This document shows, one piece after another, positions 42,458 through 49,911 of a stretch of DNA of 64,000 bases. The notes beneath the pieces were generated by a model, which ran no database searches, was not told the origin of the DNA, and saw only the letters and a program-made list of their open reading frames with translations. The DNA comes from Streptomyces sp. MZ04 (GTDB lineage Bacteria > Actinomycetota > Actinomycetes > Streptomycetales > Streptomycetaceae), in assembly GCF_004684775.1 (NCBI RefSeq), contig NZ_SRIC01000003.1, positions 39,121 to 103,120 of the forward strand, in the 5' to 3' direction. Each line of letters begins with the position of its first letter. The stretch's first letter is position 1. The position numbers and the translations under genes were made by a program.

Positions 42458-43243
42458 ATGGGTGTCGCCAATCGTTTGGACCTGACGCTGCGATGGGTGC
42501 AGGGCTCCGACCGGGTTTCCGTGTCGGAGCTCTCCCAGCGCCTGGGTGTGTCGGAGATGACCGTGCGCAGGGACCTGGACGCGCTGGAGCGTCAGGGCCT
42601 CGTGCGTCGCGTGCACGGCGGGGCCGTGGCGACGCGTGCACGGGCCGAGGACGCGGGATTCCTGGCGCGCGAGCCGTGGCAGGCCGCGACCAAGGACCGC
42701 CTGGGCGGCGCCGTGGCCGCGTTGGTGGAGCCCGGATCACGGGTCCTGCTCGACGCGGGCACCACGACGGTGCACGTGGCCGAACACCTGGCGGCCCGGG
42801 CCCCGCTGACGGTCGCCGTACTGAGCCTGCAGGCCGCGGTCTGCCTGGCCGACCGGCCCGGGATCGAGCTCCTGGTGGTGGGCGGCCGCTCCCGCCCCGG
42901 TGAGCGCTCCTTCGTCGGCCCGCTGGCGCTGCGCACGCTGGAGTCCCTGGCCTTCGACTGCTTCGTCATGTCCATCGGCGGAGTGCACGCCGAGCACGGC
43001 TGGTCGGAGTTCTCCCTGGACGACGCCGCCGTCAAACAGGCCGGACTGGCCCGGGCCGAGCACACCATCGCGGTGGCGGACGCGACCAAGCTCGGCGTGC
43101 GCGCCTTCAGCAGGGTCGCCCCCCTCGACGCCGTGCACCGCTTCGTTACGGACCGGGCCGCCGAGGACGCCGGCACACACCCCAGCGGCCCGCAGACCAT
43201 GGACGCCCTGCGCGAGGCGGGCGTCGAGACCGTCCTGGCCTGA
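42458..43243 (+). CDS. DeoR-family transcriptional regulator
   Basis: The 261-residue product has a DeoR winged helix-turn-helix (SVSELSQRLGVSEMTVRRDL, then VRRVHGGAV) and a DeoRC sensor domain of the phosphosugar-isomerase fold (VLLDAGTTTVHVAEHL, then VVGGRSRPGERSFVGPLAL, then HTIAVADATKLG). DeoR proteins sense phosphorylated sugars or nucleosides and usually repress adjacent catabolic genes. GTTC-AT-TC-GAAC (about 42426-42437) in its upstream region is a weak palindromic candidate. The neighbour on the right is a broken gene, so its former target may be gone. Confidence 0.9.
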   Translation: MGVANRLDLTLRWVQGSDRVSVSELSQRLGVSEMTVRRDLDALERQGLVRRVHGGAVATRARAEDAGFLAREPWQAATKDRLGGAVAALVEPGSRVLLDAGTTTVHVAEHLAARAPLTVAVLSLQAAVCLADRPGIELLVVGGRSRPGERSFVGPLALRTLESLAFDCFVMSIGGVHAEHGWSEFSLDDAAVKQAGLARAEHTIAVADATKLGVRAFSRVAPLDAVHRFVTDRAAEDAGTHPSGPQTMDALREAGVETVLA

Positions 43244-43618
43244 GACCAAGTCACCGCCCCCGCCCCCGTCACCGGCGAAGCCCTCGCCCTGCCGCTCCTG
43301 GACACCGCGGGGAGCACCGGGCCCGGCGACCCGCTGTTCGACGAGATCTTCCACCCCGTCGCCGAGCAACTGCTCGCCCGCTGCGACGCCGTTCTGCGGA
43401 TCGGCGGCCCCTCCGAGGGAGCGGACCGGATGGCCGCCCAGGCCCGCGCCGAGGGCAAGGGCGTCGAGGACATCACCACCGTCAAGCTGCCCTTCGCCGA
43501 CGCGCTCGCCATGGTGCGCGACGGCACGATCGCCGACGCCAAGACCATCATGCTGCTCCAATGGGCCGCCCTCGACGGCCCGTTCCGACCGGCCGAGCCG
43601 CACGCAGGCGACAGCTGA
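43244..43618 (+). pseudogene. Fused remnants: DUF4406-like C-terminus joined to a NUDIX C-terminus
   Basis: Directly after the DeoR stop, in the same frame and without a start codon, the DNA encodes ALALPLLDTAGSTGPGDPLF then EIFHPVAEQLLARCDAVLRI and GADRMAAQARAEGK, the C-terminal half of a DUF4406-type nucleoside 2-deoxyribosyltransferase-like protein. After GKGVED it becomes VKLPFADALAMVRDGTIADA then KTIMLLQWAALDG, the C-terminal end of a NUDIX hydrolase. The join is in frame, but both N-terminal parts, including the Nudix box, are missing. It is best read as a deletion junction between two former neighbours. Confidence 0.65.
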
Positions 43619-43635
43619 GCCGGTATCAGCCGGTA

Positions 43636-44244
43636 TCAGCGAACGCGGTCGTAGACGAGGGCCAACGTGCCGTGCTCGCCCGCGGCCTGACGGACCAGCT
43701 CCCACTGTCCCGTGGGCAGGCCGTCGTCGAAGAGGCGCGGCCCGCCGCCGAGGAAGACCGGGAAGATCGTGAGCGCCAGCCTGTCGACCTGGTCGGCCGC
43801 CAGCAGCGCCTTGATGACGCTCGCGCTGGAGAGCACGAGGATGTCGCCGCCTTCGGTGGCCTTGAGGTCCGCGACCACTTCGGCGGTCGGCTTGTCGACG
43901 ACCGTCGCCCGCTCCCACGGCGCCTCGCCCAGGGTGGAGGACAGGACCACCTTGTCGGTGTCGACGAGCCACCGGGCGAAGGCCTCGTCGCGCGGGTCGG
44001 CACCCTCCATGCCGATGACGGTGGGCCAGAAACCCAGGAATCCCTCGGCGTTGACCCGCCCGAGCAGGGCCGTCGTCGCCGACTCCCGCAGACCCGCCAT
44101 GTGATCGCGGGAGACGTCGGTGACGGCGTACGGCATCACCCAGCTCATGTCCAGCGGGTTGTCCGGCGCGGCGTACCGGCCGTCGAGGGAGAGGCTCATG
44201 TTGGTGACGACTCGGCGGCCGGACGTCTGCTTCTGCTCGGTCAT
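43636..44244 (-). CDS. Dihydrofolate-reductase-like (RibD C-terminal) family protein
   Basis: The 202-residue product matches the DHFR/RibD_C fold: VTNMSLSLDGRYAAPDNPLD at the start, TALLGRVNAEGFLGFWP, then KVVLSSTLGEAPWERATVVD, ILVLSSASVIKALLAADQVD and a terminal LALVYDRV. Family members are NADPH-dependent reductases, many linked to unknown pathways in actinomycetes. The start overlaps the stop of the ArsR-SRPBCC gene (ATGA), so the two are co-translated. The regulator upstream probably controls this reductase. Confidence 0.87.
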   Translation of the reverse strand: MTEQKQTSGRRVVTNMSLSLDGRYAAPDNPLDMSWVMPYAVTDVSRDHMAGLRESATTALLGRVNAEGFLGFWPTVIGMEGADPRDEAFARWLVDTDKVVLSSTLGEAPWERATVVDKPTAEVVADLKATEGGDILVLSSASVIKALLAADQVDRLALTIFPVFLGGGPRLFDDGLPTGQWELVRQAAGEHGTLALVYDRVR

Positions 44245-45104
44245 TTCGCGCTCCTGGTATGGGCGTTGCTGTTGCCGTTGGTGTCGTGCGCTTCTGCGGC
44301 GAGTGTCGTCGCGAGCTTGTCGAGGCTCTGGCCGAAGCCGATCTCGATGCCCGCGATGAAGTCCGCGGAGTCCACCGTGCTGTCGGTGATCCGCCAGTGG
44401 GCGTCGAGGTCCGTGCCTGTGCCGGTGGGCCGCAGGCCCAGCTCGACGTGGGCGGTGAAGGCGATGCTGCCGTCGGGAAGGAGCGGGGAGAGCCGGTAGG
44501 CGAGACGTTCACCGGTGCGTACGTCGCCCACGACTCCCTCCGCGCGACCGGCGACCAGATCCGAGCCGTCGGCGTCCTCGGCGTCGCGGTACTCGTGGAC
44601 GATCCGCCCGCCCGGCCGCGCCTCGAAGACGAGCTCGGAGACGCGGAGGTCGTCGGGCGTCCACCATCGGGCGAGCAGCGAGGCCTCGGTCAGGTGGCGC
44701 CACACCAGCTCGGGGCGCCCCGTCAACGACCGGTGGAACGTGAACGAGCGTCCGTCGGCCCACCCCGACTCCTCCGCGGCGAGCCGCTCCGCGTGGAGGT
44801 TGAGCCCGTACCGGTCATAGGTGGCGCGCGGCCCGTCGTCCTGGTCCGCGGTGTCGGCGAGCCGGTTGAGCGCGGCAGCCAGGTCACGCAGGGGAGCGGA
44901 CCGGAGTGCGTAGACGCGGCGCTGGCCGGTGCGCTGGGAGCTGACGATGCCGGCGCGCTCAAGGGTCTGCAGGTGCTTGGTCGTCTGCGGTTGGCGTGCC
45001 TCGGCGAGCTGGGCGAGGACACCGACCGAGCGGGGCCGCTCGGCCAGCAGGCTGACGAGTCGCCAGCGGGCCGGGTCGGCCAGTGCGGTGAGGAGTGCGT
45101 CCAT
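44241..45104 (-). CDS. ArsR-type regulator fused to an SRPBCC/AHSA1 domain
   Basis: The 287-residue protein has an ArsR winged helix-turn-helix in its first 90 residues (ARWRLVSLLAERPRSVGVLA, then ARQPQTTKHLQTLERAGIVS) and a C-terminal AHSA1/START-like ligand cavity (HRSLTGRPELVWRHLTEASL, then ARWWTPDDLRVSELVFEARP). The usual metal Cys pairs of ArsR sensors are absent, so the SRPBCC domain is the likely sensor of a hydrophobic molecule. The promoter TTGACA-18-AATACT ends 7 nt before the ATG, with two palindromes overlapping it, indicating autorepression. The next gene, a DHFR-like reductase, overlaps it. Confidence 0.85.
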   Translation of the reverse strand: MDALLTALADPARWRLVSLLAERPRSVGVLAQLAEARQPQTTKHLQTLERAGIVSSQRTGQRRVYALRSAPLRDLAAALNRLADTADQDDGPRATYDRYGLNLHAERLAAEESGWADGRSFTFHRSLTGRPELVWRHLTEASLLARWWTPDDLRVSELVFEARPGGRIVHEYRDAEDADGSDLVAGRAEGVVGDVRTGERLAYRLSPLLPDGSIAFTAHVELGLRPTGTGTDLDAHWRITDSTVDSADFIAGIEIGFGQSLDKLATTLAAEAHDTNGNSNAHTRSAK

Positions 45105-45108
45105 GGCG

Positions 45109-45141
45109 ACGAGTATTCGCCATAACGAATATTCGTGTCAA
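45109..45141 (-). promoter_or_regulatory. Leaderless promoter and paired palindromic operator of the ArsR-SRPBCC gene
   Basis: On the minus strand TTGACA (45141-45136) and AATACT (45117-45112) are separated by 18 bp, and 7 nt remain to the ATG at 45104, so the message is leaderless. The perfect palindrome ACGAATATTCGT at 45125-45136 covers the -35 edge and spacer. A second, imperfect copy (ACGAGTATTCGC) at 45109-45120 covers the -10. Occupancy by the ArsR protein would block transcription. Confidence 0.65.
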
Positions 45142-45211
45142 GGAATAGTTCGCGACGGGTGCGTGACGGGTCCACAAGTCGACATGTATGCGCCACAGAG
45201 GGAGTCGCGAT

Positions 45212-45232
45212 GCCATAGGAATTCCCTATGGC
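45212..45232. promoter_or_regulatory. Inverted repeat GCCATAGG-AATTC-CCTATGGC
   Basis: Eight-bp arms at 45212-45219 and 45225-45232 are perfect inverted repeats around AATTC. The element lies between the divergent ArsR and SDR genes. It resembles an operator, and no protein can be assigned to it. Confidence 0.5.
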
Positions 45233-45296
45233 GCCTGCTGGCATTTGGTCTTTGCCTCTCCTTCTTTTCCGAACGTACGGTCAAACAGCTCGACGG

Positions 45297-45350
45297 ATCG
45301 AGCGGACGAAATCGAGCGGACGAAATCGAGCGGACGAAATCGAGAGGACC
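45297..45350. repeat. 14-bp tandem repeat (ATCGAGCGGACGAA), three perfect units plus a partial
   Basis: Units at 45297-45310, 45311-45324 and 45325-45338 are identical, and a partial fourth follows. The array lies in the leader region immediately upstream of the SDR start. It is not self-complementary and may be an array of protein sites or a slippage-derived spacer. Confidence 0.8.
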
Positions 45351-45356
45351 GGTGGC

Positions 45357-46127
45357 ATGGCCACGAACGAAAACGGATCGGGAACACGCGAACTCGCGGG
45401 AAAGCGGGCCTTGGTCACAGGTGGTTCTCGTGGAATTGGAGCGGCCATTGTGCGCCAACTCCTGGACGCGGGCGCCGAGGTGCTCACGACCGCCAGGTCG
45501 GCGACGGGCACGGTGCCGGAGGGGGCCGCCTTCGTGGCGGCCGACGTGCGGACGCGGGCCGGTGCGGAGGCGCTCGCCGCGGCCGCGCGGGAGAGGCTCG
45601 GCGGGGTGGACATCCTGGTCCACAACGCGGGTGGGGCGGTGCCGTACAAGGGCGCTGCGGCCATCCCCGACGAGGTGTGGCAGGACGCGCTGGACCTGAA
45701 CTTCCTGGCGTCGGTACGCCTGGACTCACTGCTGGCACCGGGGATGCGGGAACGGCGTTCGGGGGCGATCGTGCACGTCTCATCGGCCGCGGTCCCCCTC
45801 ACGCCGCCACCGTTCCTGCACTACACGGCGGCGAAGGCGGCGCTGGAGAACTACAGCAGGGGACTGGCCTCGGAGCTGGCTCCGTTCGGAATCCGGGTCA
45901 ACACGGTGTCTCCTGGAAGGACCGCCACCCCCGGCGGCGAAGCGACGCGGGAGCAGTGGGCCCGCCTGGACGAGGGGCCTGGCCAGGACACCACCGCGCC
46001 CCCGCTGGGGCGCGACGGTCACCCCGACGACATCGCCCACGCGGTGCTGTTCCTCTTGTCCGACCGGGCGAGCTGGCTGACCGGGAGCAATCTCGCCGTG
46101 GACGGCGGCGAATTCCCCAGGGGGTGA
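45357..46127 (+). CDS. Short-chain dehydrogenase/reductase (SDR)
   Basis: The 256-residue product is a classical SDR: cofactor loop GGSRGIGAA in KRALVTGGSRGIGAA near residue 17, VHNAGG near 90, catalytic Ser in IVHVSSAAV, and the active-site YxxxK as HYTAAKAALE. The C-terminal region ends SWLTGSNLAVDGGEFPRG. NAD(P)H-dependent oxidation or reduction of an alcohol/carbonyl is expected; the substrate is unknown. The ATG at 45357 is the natural start, with GAGAGGA 9-15 nt upstream and the 14-bp repeat array just before it. A LysR gene is convergent. Confidence 0.9.
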   Translation: MATNENGSGTRELAGKRALVTGGSRGIGAAIVRQLLDAGAEVLTTARSATGTVPEGAAFVAADVRTRAGAEALAAAARERLGGVDILVHNAGGAVPYKGAAAIPDEVWQDALDLNFLASVRLDSLLAPGMRERRSGAIVHVSSAAVPLTPPPFLHYTAAKAALENYSRGLASELAPFGIRVNTVSPGRTATPGGEATREQWARLDEGPGQDTTAPPLGRDGHPDDIAHAVLFLLSDRASWLTGSNLAVDGGEFPRG

Positions 46128-46205
46128 AGCCGACGGCAATTCCGTGACGTAACGCGGTTTTCGAAAAAAGAAATTCGGCCCTGACGCCCGTCTCCTTCTC
46201 GGCCG

Positions 46206-47102
46206 TCAGGAAGCCGGCGAGAAGAATTCGGACTCGGACCAGGTCTCCTTGCGCAGGAGTTCGAGCAGAGCCGTCTCCGCCGGGCCCGCCGCTTGCCGGA
46301 GCACGGCGATGACGGGCTGGGGCACGGCCGGGGACACCGGGCGAACGAGGTGCTCGTGTCCTTGGGGCACCGCGGAGGCCGGGACGAGCGTCACCCCGAG
46401 CCCGTGGGCGGCCCAGCGCACGGCCGTCGCCGTCTGGGACACGCGGGCGACCGTGGTGGGGGTCAGACCGTTTTCCCGCAGTACGTTCAGGAGTACGCCG
46501 TCGAGCGCGCTGTCGCGGTCGAACCTCACCCACGGCTCACCCTCCAGTTCGCGCAACTCGACCCGGTCCGCGGCGAGTTGCCGGTGCCCGGCGCCCAACA
46601 CCACGACGAACTCCTCGTCGCCGAGGTGGTGGGCGTCGGCGGGGCTCCGCTCGCACGCCGCCATCAGGGCGAGGTCGAGCACGCCCCGGCGGCACAGCCG
46701 CTCCAGCTCGGCGGAGCTCGGCTCCTCGAAGACGGTGACCTCAAGGCGCGGGAAGCGGCGCCGCAGCGCGCTCAGGGCGCCGGGCAACTGCCGTGTGCCA
46801 AAGCCCATTTGAGCCGCGACCACCAGCTCGCCCACCAGCTCGTCGGCAGCGGCCCGCGCCGTCGCCCTCGCCCGCCGCGACGCGCTCACCGCGACCTCCG
46901 CCTCCCGCAGGAACGCGCGGCCGACCACGGTGGGCACAAGGCCGGTCGGCGTGCGGGCGAACAGCTTCACGCCAAGTTCCCGCTCCAGGCCGCGGATCTG
47001 CTGGGACACCGACGGTTGAGCGACGTGCAGCAGTTCCGCCGCCGCCGTCACCGAGCCCTGCTCGGCAACGGCCAGGGCGTACTCGTACTGACGAAGACTC
47101 AT
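46206..47102 (-). CDS. LysR-family transcriptional regulator
   Basis: The 298-residue product has a LysR helix-turn-helix in the first 60 residues (YEYALAVAEQGSVTAAAELL, then VAQPSVSQQIRGLERELGVK) and a substrate-binding domain of two alpha/beta lobes for the rest (LVVAAQMGFGTRQLPGALSA, then LDLALMAACERS and LGVTLVPASAVPQ). It is convergent with the SDR gene, which may not be its target. The TetR gene to its right is in the same orientation, about 75 bp away. The effector is unknown. Confidence 0.88.
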   Translation of the reverse strand: MSLRQYEYALAVAEQGSVTAAAELLHVAQPSVSQQIRGLERELGVKLFARTPTGLVPTVVGRAFLREAEVAVSASRRARATARAAADELVGELVVAAQMGFGTRQLPGALSALRRRFPRLEVTVFEEPSSAELERLCRRGVLDLALMAACERSPADAHHLGDEEFVVVLGAGHRQLAADRVELRELEGEPWVRFDRDSALDGVLLNVLRENGLTPTTVARVSQTATAVRWAAHGLGVTLVPASAVPQGHEHLVRPVSPAVPQPVIAVLRQAAGPAETALLELLRKETWSESEFFSPAS

Positions 47103-47176
47103 CGACTTCCGTCCCCTCCCCGCGGTGAACCGCGGACCGCCCCGTTGTCATCGTCGTAACGGTAATGAATGGCGCC

Positions 47177-47758
47177 CTAATCCCGGCCGGTGCCGCCGGC
47201 GAAGTGCGCCAGAACCATCTCGACCAGCGCGTCGACGTCGGCATCGGCCATCGGTGCGCCGGTCATGCCCATCCGGTGGAGCAGGACTCCGACAACTACG
47301 TCGATGAGGAACAGGACCCGGGTCTCGGGCTCGCCGAGCGCGTCCTGGAGCGCGAGGCGGTACGGGTCCTGCAACCGCGTGGACAGGATCTCGCGCAGGG
47401 CCGGGTCGCTGACGGCATCGCTGAACACGCCGGCGAACGCGTCCCCCACCCCGGGCTCGCCGATCTTCGCCGCGATCCAGCGGATGGTCGAGGCCAGGAG
47501 CTCGGCCCGACCGGTGCCCTCCAGCGGCGCCGGGCCGAACGCGTCCAGGAGGCAGTCCACGATCAGCGCGCCCTTCGACGGCCAGCGCCGGTAGACCGTC
47601 GACTTCGCGACGCCGGCCGCGGCGGCGATGCGTTCGACGGTGGCGCGCGCGTAGCCGAGCTCCTGGACCGTGCTCAGCGTGGCGGCGAACACCGCGTCGT
47701 TGACGCCGGCGCGCGGGCGACCGGGCGGCCTGGCGGATGTGGTCGATGCCATAGCCAA
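47177..47758 (-). CDS. TetR-family transcriptional regulator
   Basis: The 193-residue product has a TetR helix-turn-helix at about 20-60 (FAATLSTVQELGYARATVER and AAAAGVAKSTVYRRWPSKGA) and a C-terminal ligand-binding helical domain (TetR_C_16-like: WIAAKIGEPGVGDAFAGVFS). ATG codons occur at 47758 and 47752. The divergent alpha/beta-hydrolase gene is the probable target; the 84-bp shared gap contains CGGTTTCGATACCG, an imperfect palindrome. The inducer is unknown. Confidence 0.88.
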   Translation of the reverse strand: MAMASTTSARPPGRPRAGVNDAVFAATLSTVQELGYARATVERIAAAAGVAKSTVYRRWPSKGALIVDCLLDAFGPAPLEGTGRAELLASTIRWIAAKIGEPGVGDAFAGVFSDAVSDPALREILSTRLQDPYRLALQDALGEPETRVLFLIDVVVGVLLHRMGMTGAPMADADVDALVEMVLAHFAGGTGRD

Positions 47759-47781
47759 ACGATACCTCTTTTCGCTACCTT

Positions 47782-47795
47782 CGGTTTCGATACCG
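47782..47795. promoter_or_regulatory. Candidate TetR operator
   Basis: CGGTTTCGATACCG is an imperfect palindrome (CGGT ... ACCG arms, TCGA centre) in the gap between the TetR gene and the divergent hydrolase gene. CGATACC also occurs at 47759-47765, giving a repeated half-site. It is assigned to the TetR protein by position only. Confidence 0.45.
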
Positions 47796-47842
47796 TAGGT
47801 CGCGTAACTCTCTAGTGGAACTCCCTGGGCGAAGGAGCAGGC

Positions 47843-48823
47843 ATGAGTGAGGTAACCGCTGTGGAACGACCGCCGGAGCCGGACTGGTTGGCGATGACGG
47901 CCGAGGAACTGGTCGCCTACCGCGACGCGGAGAACCGGTTCCGGTCATCCGACGCGGCGCGGGTCGTCACCGGGGAGCCGGATCCCGGAGCCGGGATCGA
48001 ATGGCAGGCCATAGCGCTGCCCGGCCGCGAACTCCCGGTCCGGGTGTACCGGCCGGCCCCAGGGCGCGACGGCGAGGGCGGCGACCGGGGCGAACTGCCC
48101 TTGGTGCTCCACGTACACGGCGGCGGCTTCGTGGGTACGGCGGTGCAGTGCGACTGGGTCACCAGCCACCTCGCCGCCCAACTGCCCGCGGTCGTCGTCT
48201 CGGTCGAACACCGCCTCCTCGACCCGCGGACCCCGCTGTCGGCGGCCGTCGACGACGGCTGGGACGTGCTCCAGCACGTGGTGCGGCACGCCGCGCAATG
48301 GGGCATCGACCCGGCGCGGACGGCCGTGTTCGGCGAGAGCTGCGGCGCGTTGATCAGCGCCCTGGCGGCGATCCGGGCCAAAGAGGCAGGACCGCACCTC
48401 CAGGCGCAGGTGCTGGTCAACCCGGCTGTCGATGTGACCGAGACGATGTTCGACTACCCCTCGGTCGTCGAGTACGCACACACCCCGACGCTCGCCGAGC
48501 CCCAACTGCGCCTGTTCCAGCGGCTCGCCGTGCCGGCGGGAACTGACTCCCGCGCGCTCTCGCCGCTCTCCGCAGACGACCTGAACGGGCTTGCCCCGGC
48601 GCTCGTCGTGGTGCCGACCCACGACGCGGTGGCCGATCACGGCCGCCGCTACGCCGAACGACTGCAAGCGGCCGGGACACTCACGCGGCTCACCGAATAC
48701 CCAGGCGCGGGGCACGCGTTCCTCAGCATGCCCGGCATGGTGAAGCAGGCCGAGGCCGCGCGGACGGAGATCCTCGAGTTCCTCGGAGCCTCTCTCTGGA
48801 AGGATGGGGGGAAGGCGCGGTGA
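47843..48823 (+). CDS. Alpha/beta-hydrolase, hormone-sensitive-lipase type
   Basis: The 326-residue product has the HSL features: oxyanion HGGGF at 92-96 in LHVHGGGFVG, the nucleophile elbow in FGESCGALISAL (Ser about 166), the acid in VVPTHDAVADHG, and the histidine in PGAGHAFLSM. HSL-type esterases cleave short acyl esters or lactones. The N-terminal ~60 residues are helical and include the DWLAMTAEELVAYRDAENRF cap region. AAGGAG precedes the ATG at 47843. A TetR gene is divergent and likely controls it. Confidence 0.88.
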   Translation: MSEVTAVERPPEPDWLAMTAEELVAYRDAENRFRSSDAARVVTGEPDPGAGIEWQAIALPGRELPVRVYRPAPGRDGEGGDRGELPLVLHVHGGGFVGTAVQCDWVTSHLAAQLPAVVVSVEHRLLDPRTPLSAAVDDGWDVLQHVVRHAAQWGIDPARTAVFGESCGALISALAAIRAKEAGPHLQAQVLVNPAVDVTETMFDYPSVVEYAHTPTLAEPQLRLFQRLAVPAGTDSRALSPLSADDLNGLAPALVVVPTHDAVADHGRRYAERLQAAGTLTRLTEYPGAGHAFLSMPGMVKQAEAARTEILEFLGASLWKDGGKAR

Positions 48824-49180
48824 AACGCATCGGCATCAAACGCATCGGCGTCATCGGAGATGCGCCGCATGCTCACCACCGACGCCGCGTTGGTACGAGC
48901 CATCCCGCTGCCCACCGCGCGCGATCGCCGCTCCGTCACGGTGACGTTTCCGTCCCACCCGGTGGTGGACGCGCTCTTCGGCCGGCTGGGCGGGGCGCAG
49001 CCGGTCGCGGACGAGGCGGCCTTCGACGCACGCTCGCTGAGCGGGCTCGCCGCCGAGCATGAATCGCCGAAGGGGAACAACGAACGCATCCGCACCACGT
49101 GGTTCGACCCGGCCAACTCGGAAGCCCTCGGCAAGGCCCTCGACGGCCTCCTCGCCGATCTGAGGCAGCCCCGGAGCTGA
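48820..49180 (+). pseudogene. Pyrroline-5-carboxylate-reductase-like gene with internal deletions
   Basis: The first codons, overlapping the hydrolase stop (GTGA), encode KRIGVIGDA, the start of a Rossmann NAD(P) fold. The frame then breaks. From about 48871 a second frame encodes LLTTDAALVRAIPLPTA-type sequence (ALVRAIPLPTARDRRSVTVT), FGRLGGAQPVADEAAFDA, then SPKGNNERIRTTWFDPANSE and a stop at 49178-49180. These match separate parts of P5C reductase-like oxidoreductases, but most of the N-terminal domain and the helical dimer region are missing. It is judged non-functional. Confidence 0.62.
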
Positions 49181-49213
49181 CGAGGCGGCCCCCGGCGCTG
49201 ACGGGCGGCCCGG

Positions 49214-49794
49214 TCAGCTCGCGCGCCGGTCGATCAGCAGGCCCAGGCCGTCCAGGATGCGTTGCAGGCCGAACTCCAGTGCCTGGTCCTGACCGCCGTG
49301 CTGCGCCGCCGAGGCCGGCGCGGCGGCGACGGCCGGGTAGCGCTCGCCGTGCTCCCGCATCAACTCGCCGAGCGTGGCGCTGAGTTGCGCTTCGGGGTCA
49401 CCCGCAGGGCCCGCCGCGCGGGCCTGCTGGGCGATCTCGCGTACGTGGCCGGACAGCAGGACGACCGCGTCCATCCGTTCGGCGCCCGTCAGGCCGGTGT
49501 CGTCCAGTGCGGCGAGGGCCTGTTCTATCCAGGCCGGCTCGCAGGGCCCCATGAGCCGCGGGCCGACCATCGGATCCCGGTCATGTTGGACGCGTCGCAG
49601 GTCAGGTCGTCGGCCAGGGAGCGCATCGCCGCGGGACCGCGGCGCAGCACGGTCAGTGCCTTGCCCTGGCTGGCCGTGAGATTCTCGCTCGCCGCCGCGA
49701 GCGTGAAGTCGCCGTAGTAGGCGCCGAGCGACCTGGAGAGCCCCTCCATGAGCTGGGCCGTTTCGGTGCGGGGAGAGCCTGTCATGAGGATCAC
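49214..49794 (-). pseudogene. Truncated MarR-family regulator joined to a TetR C-terminal remnant
   Basis: From 49794 leftward the frame encodes a MarR-type N-terminus: ENLTASQGKALTVLRRGPAA, then MRSLADDLTCDASNMTGI, where relatives continue with a VDRLE-type recognition helix. Here homology stops at about 49575 and the frame ends near 49525. A second frame (49570-49214) then encodes WIEQALAALDDTGLTGAERM and LLSGHVREIAQQARAAG, which is the C-terminal TetR_C_1 domain of a different regulator. A deletion has therefore fused two regulator genes and removed the MarR recognition helix and wing. The gene faces the MFS efflux gene. Confidence 0.66.
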
Positions 49795-49809
49795 TTTACC
49801 TCGTGAAAC

Positions 49810-49839
49810 TTGACGATCTCAAATATCGACGTCTACGGT
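49810..49839 (+). promoter_or_regulatory. Promoter of the MFS efflux gene
   Basis: TTGACG (49810-49815), 18 bp, and TACGGT (49834-49839) form a good vegetative promoter. The palindrome at 49849-49867 lies just after it, so a bound repressor would block initiation or clearance. Confidence 0.6.
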
Positions 49840-49848
49840 CGACCTCAT

Positions 49849-49867
49849 TGCTTGAGAATCTCAAGCA
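49849..49867. promoter_or_regulatory. Perfect palindrome, MarR-type operator
   Basis: TGCTTGAGA at 49849-49857 and TCTCAAGCA at 49859-49867 are perfect inverted repeats around one A. TCTCAA also occurs at 49817-49822. The length and A/T-flanked arms fit MarR-family operators, and the site lies between the truncated MarR gene and the MFS gene. Confidence 0.72.
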
Positions 49868-49911
49868 TCAAGGTTGTCAAGTAACCGAGCGAGAACTGAG
49901 AGAGAACCACC

